Below are positions 1 through 5,597 of a stretch of DNA of 7,887 nt, one piece after another. The stretch covers positions 1-7,887 of the forward strand of contig DATCIA010000002.1 of assembly GCA_036508075.1 (NCBI GenBank). Direction: 5' to 3'. This DNA comes from PALSA-660 sp036508075. GTDB taxonomy: Bacteria > Actinomycetota > Coriobacteriia > Anaerosomatales > PALSA-660. The position numbers and the translations under genes are program-made. The notes under the pieces are model-generated. The model made no database searches. It saw nothing but the letters and a program-made list of their open reading frames with translations, and was not told the DNA's origin. Position 1 is the first letter of the stretch; each line of letters opens with the position of its first letter.

Positions 1-1476
1 GTGATGGACATCTTCCCGCCGTACGCCGACCACCCGCTGCGCGTCGAGTTCTACGGCGACACCGTGGAGTCGGTCTCCGAGGTCGAGGCCGTCACGGGCG
101 AGGTCACGGCCATGCTGGACAGCGTACCGATCTGGCCGGCGACCCACTACGTCACCGTCCCCGCGCGCCTTTCGGACGCGGTCAACGGCATCCGGGCCGA
201 GCTGCAGGAGCGTCTGGCGCAGTTCCGCAGCGATGGGAAGCTGCTCGAGGCGCAGCGGCTCGAGATGCGGGCGACCTACGACCTCGAGATGATCGAGACG
301 CTCGGGTACTGCTCCGGCATTGAGAACTACTCGCGCCATCTTGACGGCCGCAAGCCGGGCGAGCCGCCTCACTGCCTGATCGACTACTTCCCGAAGGACT
401 TTCTCTGCATCATCGACGAGAGCCACGTGACCGTGCCGCAGATCCGCGGCATGTACGAGGGCGACCGTAGCCGCAAGCTGACACTCGTCGAGCACGGGTT
501 CCGCCTGCCGAGCGCACTGGACAACCGCCCGCTGCGCTTCGATGAGTTCGAGCAGCTGGTGAAGCAGTTCGTCTACGTGTCCGCCACCCCGGGCGACTAC
601 GAGCTGCGCGTGTCGGGCCCCAACGTCGTCGAGCAGATCATCCGACCGACGGGGCTCGTCGATCCCCAGATCATGGTGCGGCCGACCAAGGGACAGATCG
701 ACGACATCGTCCACGAGGTGCGCGTGCACGCCGAGCGCGACGAGCGCGTCCTGGTGACCACGCTGACGAAGAAGATGGCCGAGGACCTCACCGACTACCT
801 TTCGGACCAGGGGCTGCGCGTGCGCTACCTGCACTCGGACATCGGGACGTTCGAGCGCGTCGACATCCTGCGCGAACTGCGCTCCGGCGTGTTCGACTGC
901 CTGGTGGGCATCAACCTGCTGCGCGAGGGGCTCGACCTTCCCGAGGTCTCACTCGTCGCGATCCTCGACGCGGACAAGTCGGGGTTCCTGCGCAACTTCC
1001 GATCGCTCATCCAGACGATCGGACGCGCGTCCCGCAATGTCTCCGGCGAGGTCATCATGTACGCCGACGCGGTCACCGACTCCATGCGCCAGGCGATCGA
1101 TGAGACGAACCGCAGACGGGAGATCCAGGTCGCCTACAACACCGAGCACGGGATCGAGCCGCAGACCATCCGCAAGGCGATCCACGCGATCGTGGACTAC
1201 GCGCGCGCCGCGGAAGGCGAGGGCGTCGCTGCCGAGGACGTGGCCCGCGAGCTGTCGAGCCTGCCACGCGAAGAGGTGCTGCGCCTCCTGGCATCGCTGG
1301 AGGAGGACATGACCAGCGCCGCGGAGAAGCTGGACTTCGAGTCCGCAGCCCGGCTGCGCGACCAGGTCGTGAAGCTGCGTGCCGAGGTCGAGTCCACGCC
1401 CGAGGGAGAGGTGCTCGACCGCCTGAGGGCGGGCGCGCGCAAGGGTTCGGCGTACGGGCGACGCAAGAAACGCTAG
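1..1476 (+). CDS. uvrB: UvrABC excinuclease subunit B, C-terminal 491 residues (5' end outside window)
   Basis: UvrB is the DNA-damage-verifying helicase-like subunit of the cytoplasmic UvrABC nucleotide excision repair complex. It receives DNA from UvrA and recruits UvrC. The visible part aligns by eye with E. coli UvrB from about residue 187 onward. It shows YCSGIENYSR (residues 103-112 of the visible part), the Walker B-type DESH (139-142), SATPG (194-198), VLVTTLTKKMAEDL (250-263), the RVRYLHSDI block (273-281), GINLLREGLDLPEV (303-316), QTIGRASRN (helicase motif VI, 338-346) and a C-terminal UVR domain that binds UvrC (about 430-462). The first codon GTG is an internal valine, not a start: the N-terminal Walker A and beta-hairpin region lie upstream of the window. 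The motif before SLIQTIGR reads FLRNFR where E. coli has FLRSER; the rest looks intact. It ends with TAG, 7 bp from the stop of the convergent minus-strand gene. Confidence 0.97.
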   Translation: MMDIFPPYADHPLRVEFYGDTVESVSEVEAVTGEVTAMLDSVPIWPATHYVTVPARLSDAVNGIRAELQERLAQFRSDGKLLEAQRLEMRATYDLEMIETLGYCSGIENYSRHLDGRKPGEPPHCLIDYFPKDFLCIIDESHVTVPQIRGMYEGDRSRKLTLVEHGFRLPSALDNRPLRFDEFEQLVKQFVYVSATPGDYELRVSGPNVVEQIIRPTGLVDPQIMVRPTKGQIDDIVHEVRVHAERDERVLVTTLTKKMAEDLTDYLSDQGLRVRYLHSDIGTFERVDILRELRSGVFDCLVGINLLREGLDLPEVSLVAILDADKSGFLRNFRSLIQTIGRASRNVSGEVIMYADAVTDSMRQAIDETNRRREIQVAYNTEHGIEPQTIRKAIHAIVDYARAAEGEGVAAEDVARELSSLPREEVLRLLASLEEDMTSAAEKLDFESAARLRDQVVKLRAEVESTPEGEVLDRLRAGARKGSAYGRRKKR

Positions 1477-1483
1477 GCGGGCG

Positions 1484-2158
1484 CTAGGGGAAGAAGATCA
1501 TCTCCACCTTGGTCACCGTGGTGCCGTTCTTGACCGTCAGGTAGTAGTAGGCGTCCGCGTACTCCTCCTGAGGGTTCACGCCGCCCGGCATGACGTCCAT
1601 GAACTGACCGACCGAGACCTTGTGCTTGGCGGTCGCGTCCGCCCCGGCCCATCCGAGCATCGTGATCGGCGTCGCCTTCGGCAGGCTGAAGGTGCGCAGC
1701 TTGGCGCTCGTGTTGGCGATGAAGTAGTCGTTCGGGGGCGGAGACTCCTCGCCGGCGGCGGTCGCAGCATCGGCCGCGGCCTGACCCGTGAGGATCTGGA
1801 CGTAGTCGACCGTGACCCGGTACCCCTTCGACGCGCTCCACGTCATGTGGGTGACCCCCGCGGGTTGCTTCGCGGAGGCCGGGGCAGCGGGGGGCGGCGT
1901 GGCGCTCGCCGGCGCGGTCGAGGTCGCCGGCGCCGCAGGCGGGATGGACGGTTCGTTGATCGGCGTCCACTGGACGTTCAGGGTGGGATCGACCGACGCG
2001 GTGGCCACGCCCGTGTCGACCGGGGTGCCGGCCTGATTGCGGACGCGCAGCGCCCACACGACCGAGCCTGTGAGCATGACCACTGCGATCATCGAGACGA
2101 CGAACACCCACACCGGGATGCCTCGGCGCGGTTTCGGGTCCTGTGGCTCGTCGCTCAT
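1484..2158 (-). CDS. Signal-anchored extracytoplasmic protein, paralogue A (function unknown)
   Basis: A 224-residue protein of no family I recognise. The basic N-terminus (KPRRG, residues 9-13) precedes one hydrophobic helix (about 14-36), which suggests an N-in/C-out signal anchor. A Pro/Ala/Thr/Ser-rich linker (about 68-100) then leads to a C-terminal domain (about 103-224). It is clearly paralogous to the next gene upstream on this strand: both begin MSD(E/Q)PQ and RRGIPVWVFVVS, and share VDY, KLRTF(S/P)L and a V-T-K-rich C-terminal strand ending in aromatic-Leu/Phe-Pro. In this copy the last part reads AYYYLTVKNGTTVTKVE. There is no lipobox cysteine. The ATG is supported by the matching N-terminus of the paralogue and by GAGAGGG 6 nt upstream. 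It probably forms an operon with the paralogue (73-bp gap). A surface or periplasm-like binding or sensing role is only a guess. Confidence 0.8.
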   Translation of the reverse strand: MSDEPQDPKPRRGIPVWVFVVSMIAVVMLTGSVVWALRVRNQAGTPVDTGVATASVDPTLNVQWTPINEPSIPPAAPATSTAPASATPPPAAPASAKQPAGVTHMTWSASKGYRVTVDYVQILTGQAAADAATAAGEESPPPNDYFIANTSAKLRTFSLPKATPITMLGWAGADATAKHKVSVGQFMDVMPGGVNPQEEYADAYYYLTVKNGTTVTKVEMIFFP

Positions 2159-2174
2159 GGTCTGCCCTCTCGTC

Positions 2175-2191
2175 GGGAGGAGATGCCTCCC
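2175..2191 (-). other. Short GC hairpin in the leader of paralogue A
   Basis: A perfect 6-bp inverted repeat, GGGAGG-AGATG-CCTCCC, with a 5-nt loop lies in the 73-bp gap between the two paralogous minus-strand genes. No T tract follows on the minus strand, so it is not a typical intrinsic terminator. It could attenuate, protect or process the mRNA between the genes, or be chance in GC-rich DNA. Confidence 0.35.
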
Positions 2192-2231
2192 TGCGCCGCC
2201 CCTCTGTGTGCAGGAGTGTAGCGCGCCGTCG

Positions 2232-2828
2232 CTAGGGCAACCACTCGTTGTCGAACTTCGTGACGACGCCGTGGTTCACCGTCACCTTGTAGGGATTTCT
2301 GCGGATCATGGTGTCCGCCGCCGCTGCCGCCCACTTCGTGCGGAACGTCGACGGCGACAGCGCCGCGCTCAGTGACGCGGTGCCCTCCTTGAGGTACCGG
2401 CACGGGCACGTCTTGGCCAGCGGGAACGTGCGCAGCTTGGGGTTGTCGTTCGTGATCACCCAGCCGTCAGGTCCCTCACCGATGAGGATGTAGTCGACGG
2501 TCGCATACACATAGCCACCTCTGGCCGTCATCTTCCTGATGTAGGCGAAGTTCGTCCCGGTCTCGTCCGGGCCGGGGGTGTAGGGGAGGTCGGCCTTCGC
2601 GGCTGGCGGCGCGACGGTCGGCTCCGTGGTCGGTGTCGCGACCACCGTCGGGGTCGCCTCGACGGTCGGGGTCGTCATCGCCGGCGCCGTCGGGCCCGCG
2701 GTCGGCCTCGGGTTGAGCAGCAACCACGCCGCGGAGCCGGCGATCGCGGCTACCGCCAGCAGCGACACCACGAACACCCAGACCGGGATACCGCGTCGCG
2801 GACCCGGCGTCTGCGGCTGATCGCTCAT
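2232..2828 (-). CDS. Signal-anchored extracytoplasmic protein, paralogue B (function unknown)
   Basis: A 198-residue paralogue of the adjacent downstream gene on the same strand. Order: basic start (PRRG, 10-13), a hydrophobic signal-anchor helix (about 14-38), a low-complexity Thr/Pro linker (about 42-76) with hexapeptide repeats TPTVEA/TPTVVA/TPTTEP, and a C-terminal domain (about 80-198). That domain carries VDYILIGEGPDGW, NPKLRTFPL and the C-terminal KVTVNHGVVTKF. This copy has a CPC pair (Cys141, Cys143) that the paralogue lacks. A longer frame extends to 2948, but the start at 2828 is preferred: it matches the paralogue's N-terminus and has AGAAGG 6 nt upstream, and the extension would run through the divergent promoter. 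It is transcribed away from the metal-resistance operon. No strong minus-strand promoter was recognised, and whether it shares control with the operon is unknown. Confidence 0.8.
   Translation of the reverse strand: MSDQPQTPGPRRGIPVWVFVVSLLAVAAIAGSAAWLLLNPRPTAGPTAPAMTTPTVEATPTVVATPTTEPTVAPPAAKADLPYTPGPDETGTNFAYIRKMTARGGYVYATVDYILIGEGPDGWVITNDNPKLRTFPLAKTCPCRYLKEGTASLSAALSPSTFRTKWAAAAADTMIRRNPYKVTVNHGVVTKFDNEWLP
2619..2672 (-). repeat. Three imperfect 18-bp tandem repeats encoding the Thr/Pro linker
   Basis: Three consecutive 18-bp units on the minus strand encode TPTVEA, TPTVVA and TPTTEP (residues 53-70 of paralogue B). They differ by a few substitutions. This is a typical flexible extracytoplasmic spacer made by tandem duplication, so its length may vary between strains. 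Confidence 0.7.
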
Positions 2829-2900
2829 CGAGAGCCTTCTTCCCTGCCATGGGGCGGTCTGCGAGGCCCCCCTGACCGTGTGTATTCCCGTCCTCGCGTG

Positions 2901-2929
2901 TTGCCATGTCCCCCGCGGTGGCGTATATA
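2901..2929 (+). promoter_or_regulatory. Sigma-70-type promoter of the repressor-ATPase operon
   Basis: TTGCCA (2901-2906), a 17-bp spacer and TATATA (2924-2929) make a near-consensus housekeeping promoter in DNA that is otherwise very GC-rich. The expected start point, 6-8 bp after the -10 box, falls at about 2935-2937, on or next to the A of the repressor's ATG at 2937. There is no Shine-Dalgarno sequence before that ATG, so the transcript is probably leaderless or nearly so, which is common in actinobacteria. Confidence 0.7.
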
Positions 2930-2931
2930 TG

Positions 2932-2957
2932 AACGCATGAGCAATCATTCAGATGAA
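2932..2957 (+). promoter_or_regulatory. SmtB/CadC-like 12-2-12 operator overlapping the start codon
   Basis: Left arm AACGCATGAGCA, spacer AT, right arm CATTCAGATGAA. This resembles the imperfect 12-2-12 repeat bound by cyanobacterial SmtB as I remember it (left AACACATGAACA, right TATTCAGATATT). By that comparison about 10 of 12 left-arm and 8 of 12 right-arm bases agree, and the TGA(A/G)-6 bp-TTCA spacing is kept. A further TGAAC half-site lies at 2930-2934. The site begins just behind the -10 box and covers the predicted transcription start and the first codons of the repressor gene, so bound repressor would block transcription initiation. It is read as an autoregulatory, metal-responsive operator. 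Confidence 0.6.
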
Positions 2958-3326
2958 ACAGTTGTAGCCACCGGAGAGTGCGCGTCCCGGATCGTCGATG
3001 CCGGAGCGGTCGCACGGGTTGCGGCCGCGTTGCCCGGGACTGCGGCCGCGGCCAGGCTGACCGACATCTTCCGGGCGCTGGGAGATCCGACCCGCGTGCG
3101 CCTGCTGCTGGCCCTGGCTCGCGAGCCGCTGTGCGTGTGCGACCTGTCCGAGGTGGCCGGCGTGAGCGAATCGGCGGTCTCACACCAGCTGCGCATGCTG
3201 CGCGACCTGAGGCTGGTCGAGTGGGAGAGGGACGGCAAGCGCGCCGTCTATTGTCTCGCGGACGACCACGTACGCGACCTGCTCGCGCTCGGGCTCGCCC
3301 ACGCGGAGGAGGGGACCCCCCGATGA
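2937..3326 (+). CDS. ArsR/SmtB-family metal-sensing repressor, CadC-like
   Basis: A 129-residue winged-helix repressor expected to bind its own operator as a dimer and release it on binding Zn, Cd or Pb. LTDIFRALGDPTRVRLLLAL (41-60) is the family core, VSESAVSHQLRMLRDLRLV (76-94) the recognition helix and beginning of the wing, and DGKRAVYCL (99-107) the wing. Two metal sites are visible. The alpha3N site has the CVC pair Cys66/Cys68 of LCVCDL plus Cys15 in the N-terminal arm. The alpha5 site is Asp109-x-His111, then His122-x-x-Glu125, with the same spacing as SmtB. CadC-type sensors keep both. The ATG at 2937 is chosen because it follows a near-consensus promoter at the right distance and sits in the operator; a GTG at 2880 in frame would lie upstream of the promoter's -35 box. 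The stop overlaps the ATPase ATG (ATGA), so the pair is a coupled operon. It could be called cadC or smtB, but the exact metal cannot be read from sequence. Confidence 0.92.
   Translation: MSNHSDETVVATGECASRIVDAGAVARVAAALPGTAAAARLTDIFRALGDPTRVRLLLALAREPLCVCDLSEVAGVSESAVSHQLRMLRDLRLVEWERDGKRAVYCLADDHVRDLLALGLAHAEEGTPR
3305..3314 (+). promoter_or_regulatory. Strong ribosome binding site deciding the ATPase start at 3323
   Basis: GGAGGAGGGG inside the last codons of the repressor gene ends 8 nt before ATG 3323. This is one of the best Shine-Dalgarno matches in the window and points to a start upstream of the in-frame TGA at 3371. The next downstream candidate, GTG 3392, has no comparable site. 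Confidence 0.75.
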
Positions 3327-5464
3327 CCGCCGCCGCGTCACGGGTCCGGTGGAGGGTCACCGGGCTCGATTGACCCGATTGCACGCGGACCGTGGAGCTG
3401 TCCGTACGCAACGTCGAAGGCGTGATCTCCGCAGACCTCGCGTTCCCGTCGGGGGCGTTGGCGCTCGAGTACGACCCGGACCACGACCCTCGCGCGGCCG
3501 TCACCGCGGTGATCAGAGCGGCGGGTCACGGTCTCGAGACGGGAGAGGCCGAGCGGGCGGGCGCCCCTCCAACCCGTCGGCCCCGCGACCTGCACCTGTT
3601 GACGCTGGTGGCCTCCGGCGTGCTCATAGCCGCGGGCTATCTGTTCGAGGTGCTCCGGCTCGGGTCCGGCGCGGTCAGTCCCGCGGCGTGGGCGTTCATC
3701 GCGGCGGCGCTGTGCGGCGGCGTCGTGACGGGCAGGCGCGCGTGGATCTCGTTGAAGGCGCTGCGGCTCGACATCAACATCCTGATGGCGATGGCGGTCG
3801 TGGGAGCGGTGCTGCTCGGTGACTTCGCTGAGGCAGCTACCGTGATCTTCCTCTTCTCGCTGGGGCAGCTGCTCGAGAGCCGCGCGCTCGAGCGCACCCG
3901 CCGCTCGGTGAGTGACCTGGTCGCGCTCGCCCCCCCGCGCGCGCGCGTCCGCCGCGACGGGGTCGAGACCGAGGTACGGCTCGCCGACGCCGTGGTCGGC
4001 GACCTGATGGTCGTGAAGCCGGGGGAGCGCGTCGCGCTCGACGGGGTCGTCGTCGAGGGGCGCTCCGCACTGGACGAGGCGCCGATCACGGGTGAGGCGG
4101 CGCCGGTCGACAAGGCGCCCGGGGACAGGGTCTTCGCCGGTTCGCTGAACACCTCGGGCCTGCTCGAGGTCGAGGTCACCGCCGCGGGTGAGGATTCGAC
4201 GCTTGCGCGCGTCGTCTATCTCGTCGAGCAGGCGCAGGCGCAGCGCGCGCCGTCTCAGCAGCTCGTCGACTCGTTCACGCGCTACTACACGCCGATCGTC
4301 GTCGCGGGCGCGGCTCTCGTTGCGGTCGCTCCTCCGTTGCTCGGGCTCGGTTCGTGGCACGAGTGGGCGTACCGTTCGCTCGTCGTCCTCGTCGCCTCGT
4401 GCCCGTGCGCGCTGGTCATCTCGACCCCTGTAGCGATCGTCTCCGCGATCACCCGGGCGACGAGGGACGGGGTGCTCGTGAAGGGCGGCACCCACCTGGA
4501 GACGGCGGCGCGCGTGCGCGCGGTCGCGTTTGACAAGACCGGCACGCTCACGTGTGGCCGTCCGGAGGTCACCGATGTCGTTCCGCTGAACGGGGTAGCC
4601 TCCGTCGAAGTGCTGCGGATCGCGGCCGCGCTCGAGGCCGGGTCCACGCACCCTGTGGCCGAGGCGGTGCTGCGCGCCGCGGGTCACGCGTTCGGCGAGC
4701 GGGTCGCTCGCGATCTGATGGACGTGGCCGGTCGCGGCGTGCGAGCACGCGTGGACGGTGTCGACTACGCGATCGGGAGTCCCGCGTTCGCCCGAGCGGA
4801 GGGCGCGTCGGACGAGCGGGTCGAGCGGCGCATCGTCGCGCTGGAGTCCGAGGGCAAGACCGTGCTGGTCCTGTTCGGCGACCGCACGGCGCTCGGGCTG
4901 ATCGCGGTCGCCGATGCAGTGCGCCCTGAGGCGTCCGGAGTGGTCGGTCGCCTGTTTGAAGGCGGCATCGAGCACGTTGCGATGCTGACGGGAGACAACG
5001 AGCGCACCGCGGCCGCGGTCGCGGCCCTGAGCGGGGTGACCGAGCATCGGGCGCGCCTGTTGCCCGAGCAGAAGATGGATGCGGTGCGCGATCTGCGAGC
5101 CACGTACGGAGCCGTTGCGATGGTGGGGGACGGCGTGAACGACGCCCCCGCGCTCGCACTCGCCGATCTCGGGATCGCGATGGGCGCGGCGGGCTCCGAC
5201 ACAGCGCTCGAGACGGCCGACGTCGCGCTCATGGCTCCCGACCTGCACGCGCTGCCCGGGTTCTTCGCGCTGGGGCGGCGCACGGTGGCAGTGATCCGCG
5301 CCAACGTCGTGTTCTCGGTGGTCACCAAGGCGGTGGTGCTCGTCCTCGCGGTGGCCGGCTACGCGCCGCTGTGGCTCGCCGTGTTCGCCGACATGGGCGT
5401 GTCGCTGCTGGTCACGTTCAACGGCCTCAGGCTGCTGCGCGCTCCGGCCGACCGTCCCGTCTGA
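3323..5464 (+). CDS. P1B-2 Zn/Cd/Pb-translocating ATPase with a probable selenocysteine at codon 17
   Basis: A ZntA/CadA-type inner-membrane pump that exports Zn2+, Cd2+ or Pb2+ using ATP; 713 residues if the TGA at codon 17 is read as selenocysteine, close to the family's usual length. Order: HMA domain (about 9-71) with VTGLD-U17-PD-C20; helices about 90-110, 121-138, 149-167 and 169-185; actuator domain with TGE (256-258); helices about 322-344 and 351-374, the latter with the CPC transport site (360-362); the phosphorylated Asp404 in DKTGT; the HP dipeptide (443-444); TGDN (556-559); GDGVND (602-607); two C-terminal helices about 659-699 carrying Lys669 and Asp690, the pair typical of the Zn/Cd/Pb subgroup. 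All catalytic motifs are intact. The start is chosen from the strong Shine-Dalgarno, the ATGA overlap with the repressor, and the match of codons 9-23 to HMA domains. Beginning instead at GTG 3392 would remove the metal-binding loop. Alternatives are a nonsense mutation, a sequencing error, or a pump without a working HMA domain. It ends in TGA. Either cadA or zntA would suit. Confidence 0.9.
3371..3373 (+). other. In-frame TGA, probable selenocysteine codon (U17 of the ATPase)
   Basis: The TGA replaces the first cysteine of the HMA GxxCxxC loop, giving GLD-U-PD-C. The frame is open and HMA-like on both sides: RWRVTGLD before and PDCTRTVELSVRNVEGV after. It is followed by C; UGAC is a comparatively weak termination context. 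A one-base change separates TGA from TGC or TGT. A selenolate paired with a thiolate in UxxC is the usual arrangement when Sec replaces Cys in a CxxC motif. The assignment depends on the host having SelA, SelB, SelC and SelD, which are not in this window. Confidence 0.72.
3376..3416 (+). promoter_or_regulatory. SECIS-like stem-loop directly downstream of the TGA
   Basis: Hand-folded RNA. CGA (3376-3378) pairs with UCG (3414-3416), with a 2-nt CG bulge at 3412-3413. UUGC (3379-3382) pairs with GCAA (3408-3411). A symmetric AC/AC internal loop follows (3383-3384 and 3406-3407). GCGGAC (3385-3390) pairs with GUCCGU (3400-3405), including one G-U pair. The apical loop is CGUGGAGCU (3391-3399). 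The loop begins 17 nt after the TGA, with G at its second position. This fits the bacterial SECIS model as I recall it: a loop 16-37 nt from the UGA and a G among its first two bases. It lies wholly inside the coding sequence, as bacterial SECIS elements do. SelB binding is inferred, not shown. Confidence 0.6.
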
Positions 5465-5471
5465 CTCTCCA

Positions 5472-5519
5472 GAACGACCGTTCGTCACGTCGCATCTGCG
5501 CGCAGCCTCACCGTTCGTC
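5472..5519. repeat. Direct repeat ACCGTTCGTC and inverted repeat GAACG-AC-CGTTC behind the ATPase
   Basis: A 5-2-5 inverted repeat, GAACG-AC-CGTTC, occupies 5472-5483. The decamer ACCGTTCGTC occurs at 5477-5486 and again, identically, at 5510-5519, with 33 bp from start to start (about three helical turns). No T tract follows, so a terminator is unlikely. The spacing would suit two copies of a regulator site before the next gene, but chance similarity is possible. Confidence 0.4.
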
Positions 5520-5560
5520 TAATACGCGGTGTGCCATATGACATATTGCGTAATAGTAAG
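5520..5560. promoter_or_regulatory. AT-rich control region of the four-helix membrane protein gene
   Basis: An unusually AT-rich patch in GC-rich DNA. It contains TAATAC (5520-5525), which would do as a -10 box though without a good -35, and the palindrome ATATG-A-CATAT (5536-5546). The palindrome extends outward, past one mismatch, to GC...GC. A second possible promoter pairs TTCGTC (5514-5519) with TATGAC (5537-5542) across 17 bp, placing the palindrome over the -10. It most likely holds the promoter and an operator for the gene at 5598; the regulator is unknown. Confidence 0.4.
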
Positions 5561-5597
5561 TCGGGAGAGAGATGCGGACGCCGGAGGGGGGCGCGAC

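Noticed and set aside
2851..2870. GGGGC...GCCCC hairpin in the leader of paralogue B
   Set aside because: Only 5 bp with a 10-nt loop in very GC-rich DNA; no riboswitch or terminator features.
2880..2936. Extended start of the repressor at GTG 2880
   Set aside because: It would begin upstream of the promoter's -35 box (2901) and adds 19 residues not typical of the family.
2829..2948. Extended start of paralogue B at 2948
   Set aside because: The extension runs through the divergent promoter and operator; the paralogue's N-terminus and a good Shine-Dalgarno both support 2828.
3371..3373. Global reassignment of UGA to an amino acid
   Set aside because: The repressor (3324-3326) and the ATPase itself (5462-5464) both end sensibly at TGA, so UGA still works as a stop here.
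3392..5464. ATPase starting at GTG 3392 as the true gene
   Set aside because: This start lacks a Shine-Dalgarno, cuts off the first strand and metal loop of the HMA domain, and ignores the strong start at 3323 whose codons match HMA on both sides of the TGA.
3338..5488. 716-codon open frame on the minus strand opposite the ATPase
   Set aside because: A shadow of high-GC coding: its product is low-complexity Arg/His/Asp/Gln-rich sequence with no motifs, while the plus strand encodes a complete P-type ATPase.
5529..5597. GTG 5529 as the start of the four-helix membrane protein
   Set aside because: Its first codons lie in the AT-rich control region with the palindrome. ATG 5598 has its own Shine-Dalgarno, and the hydrophobic protein begins there.
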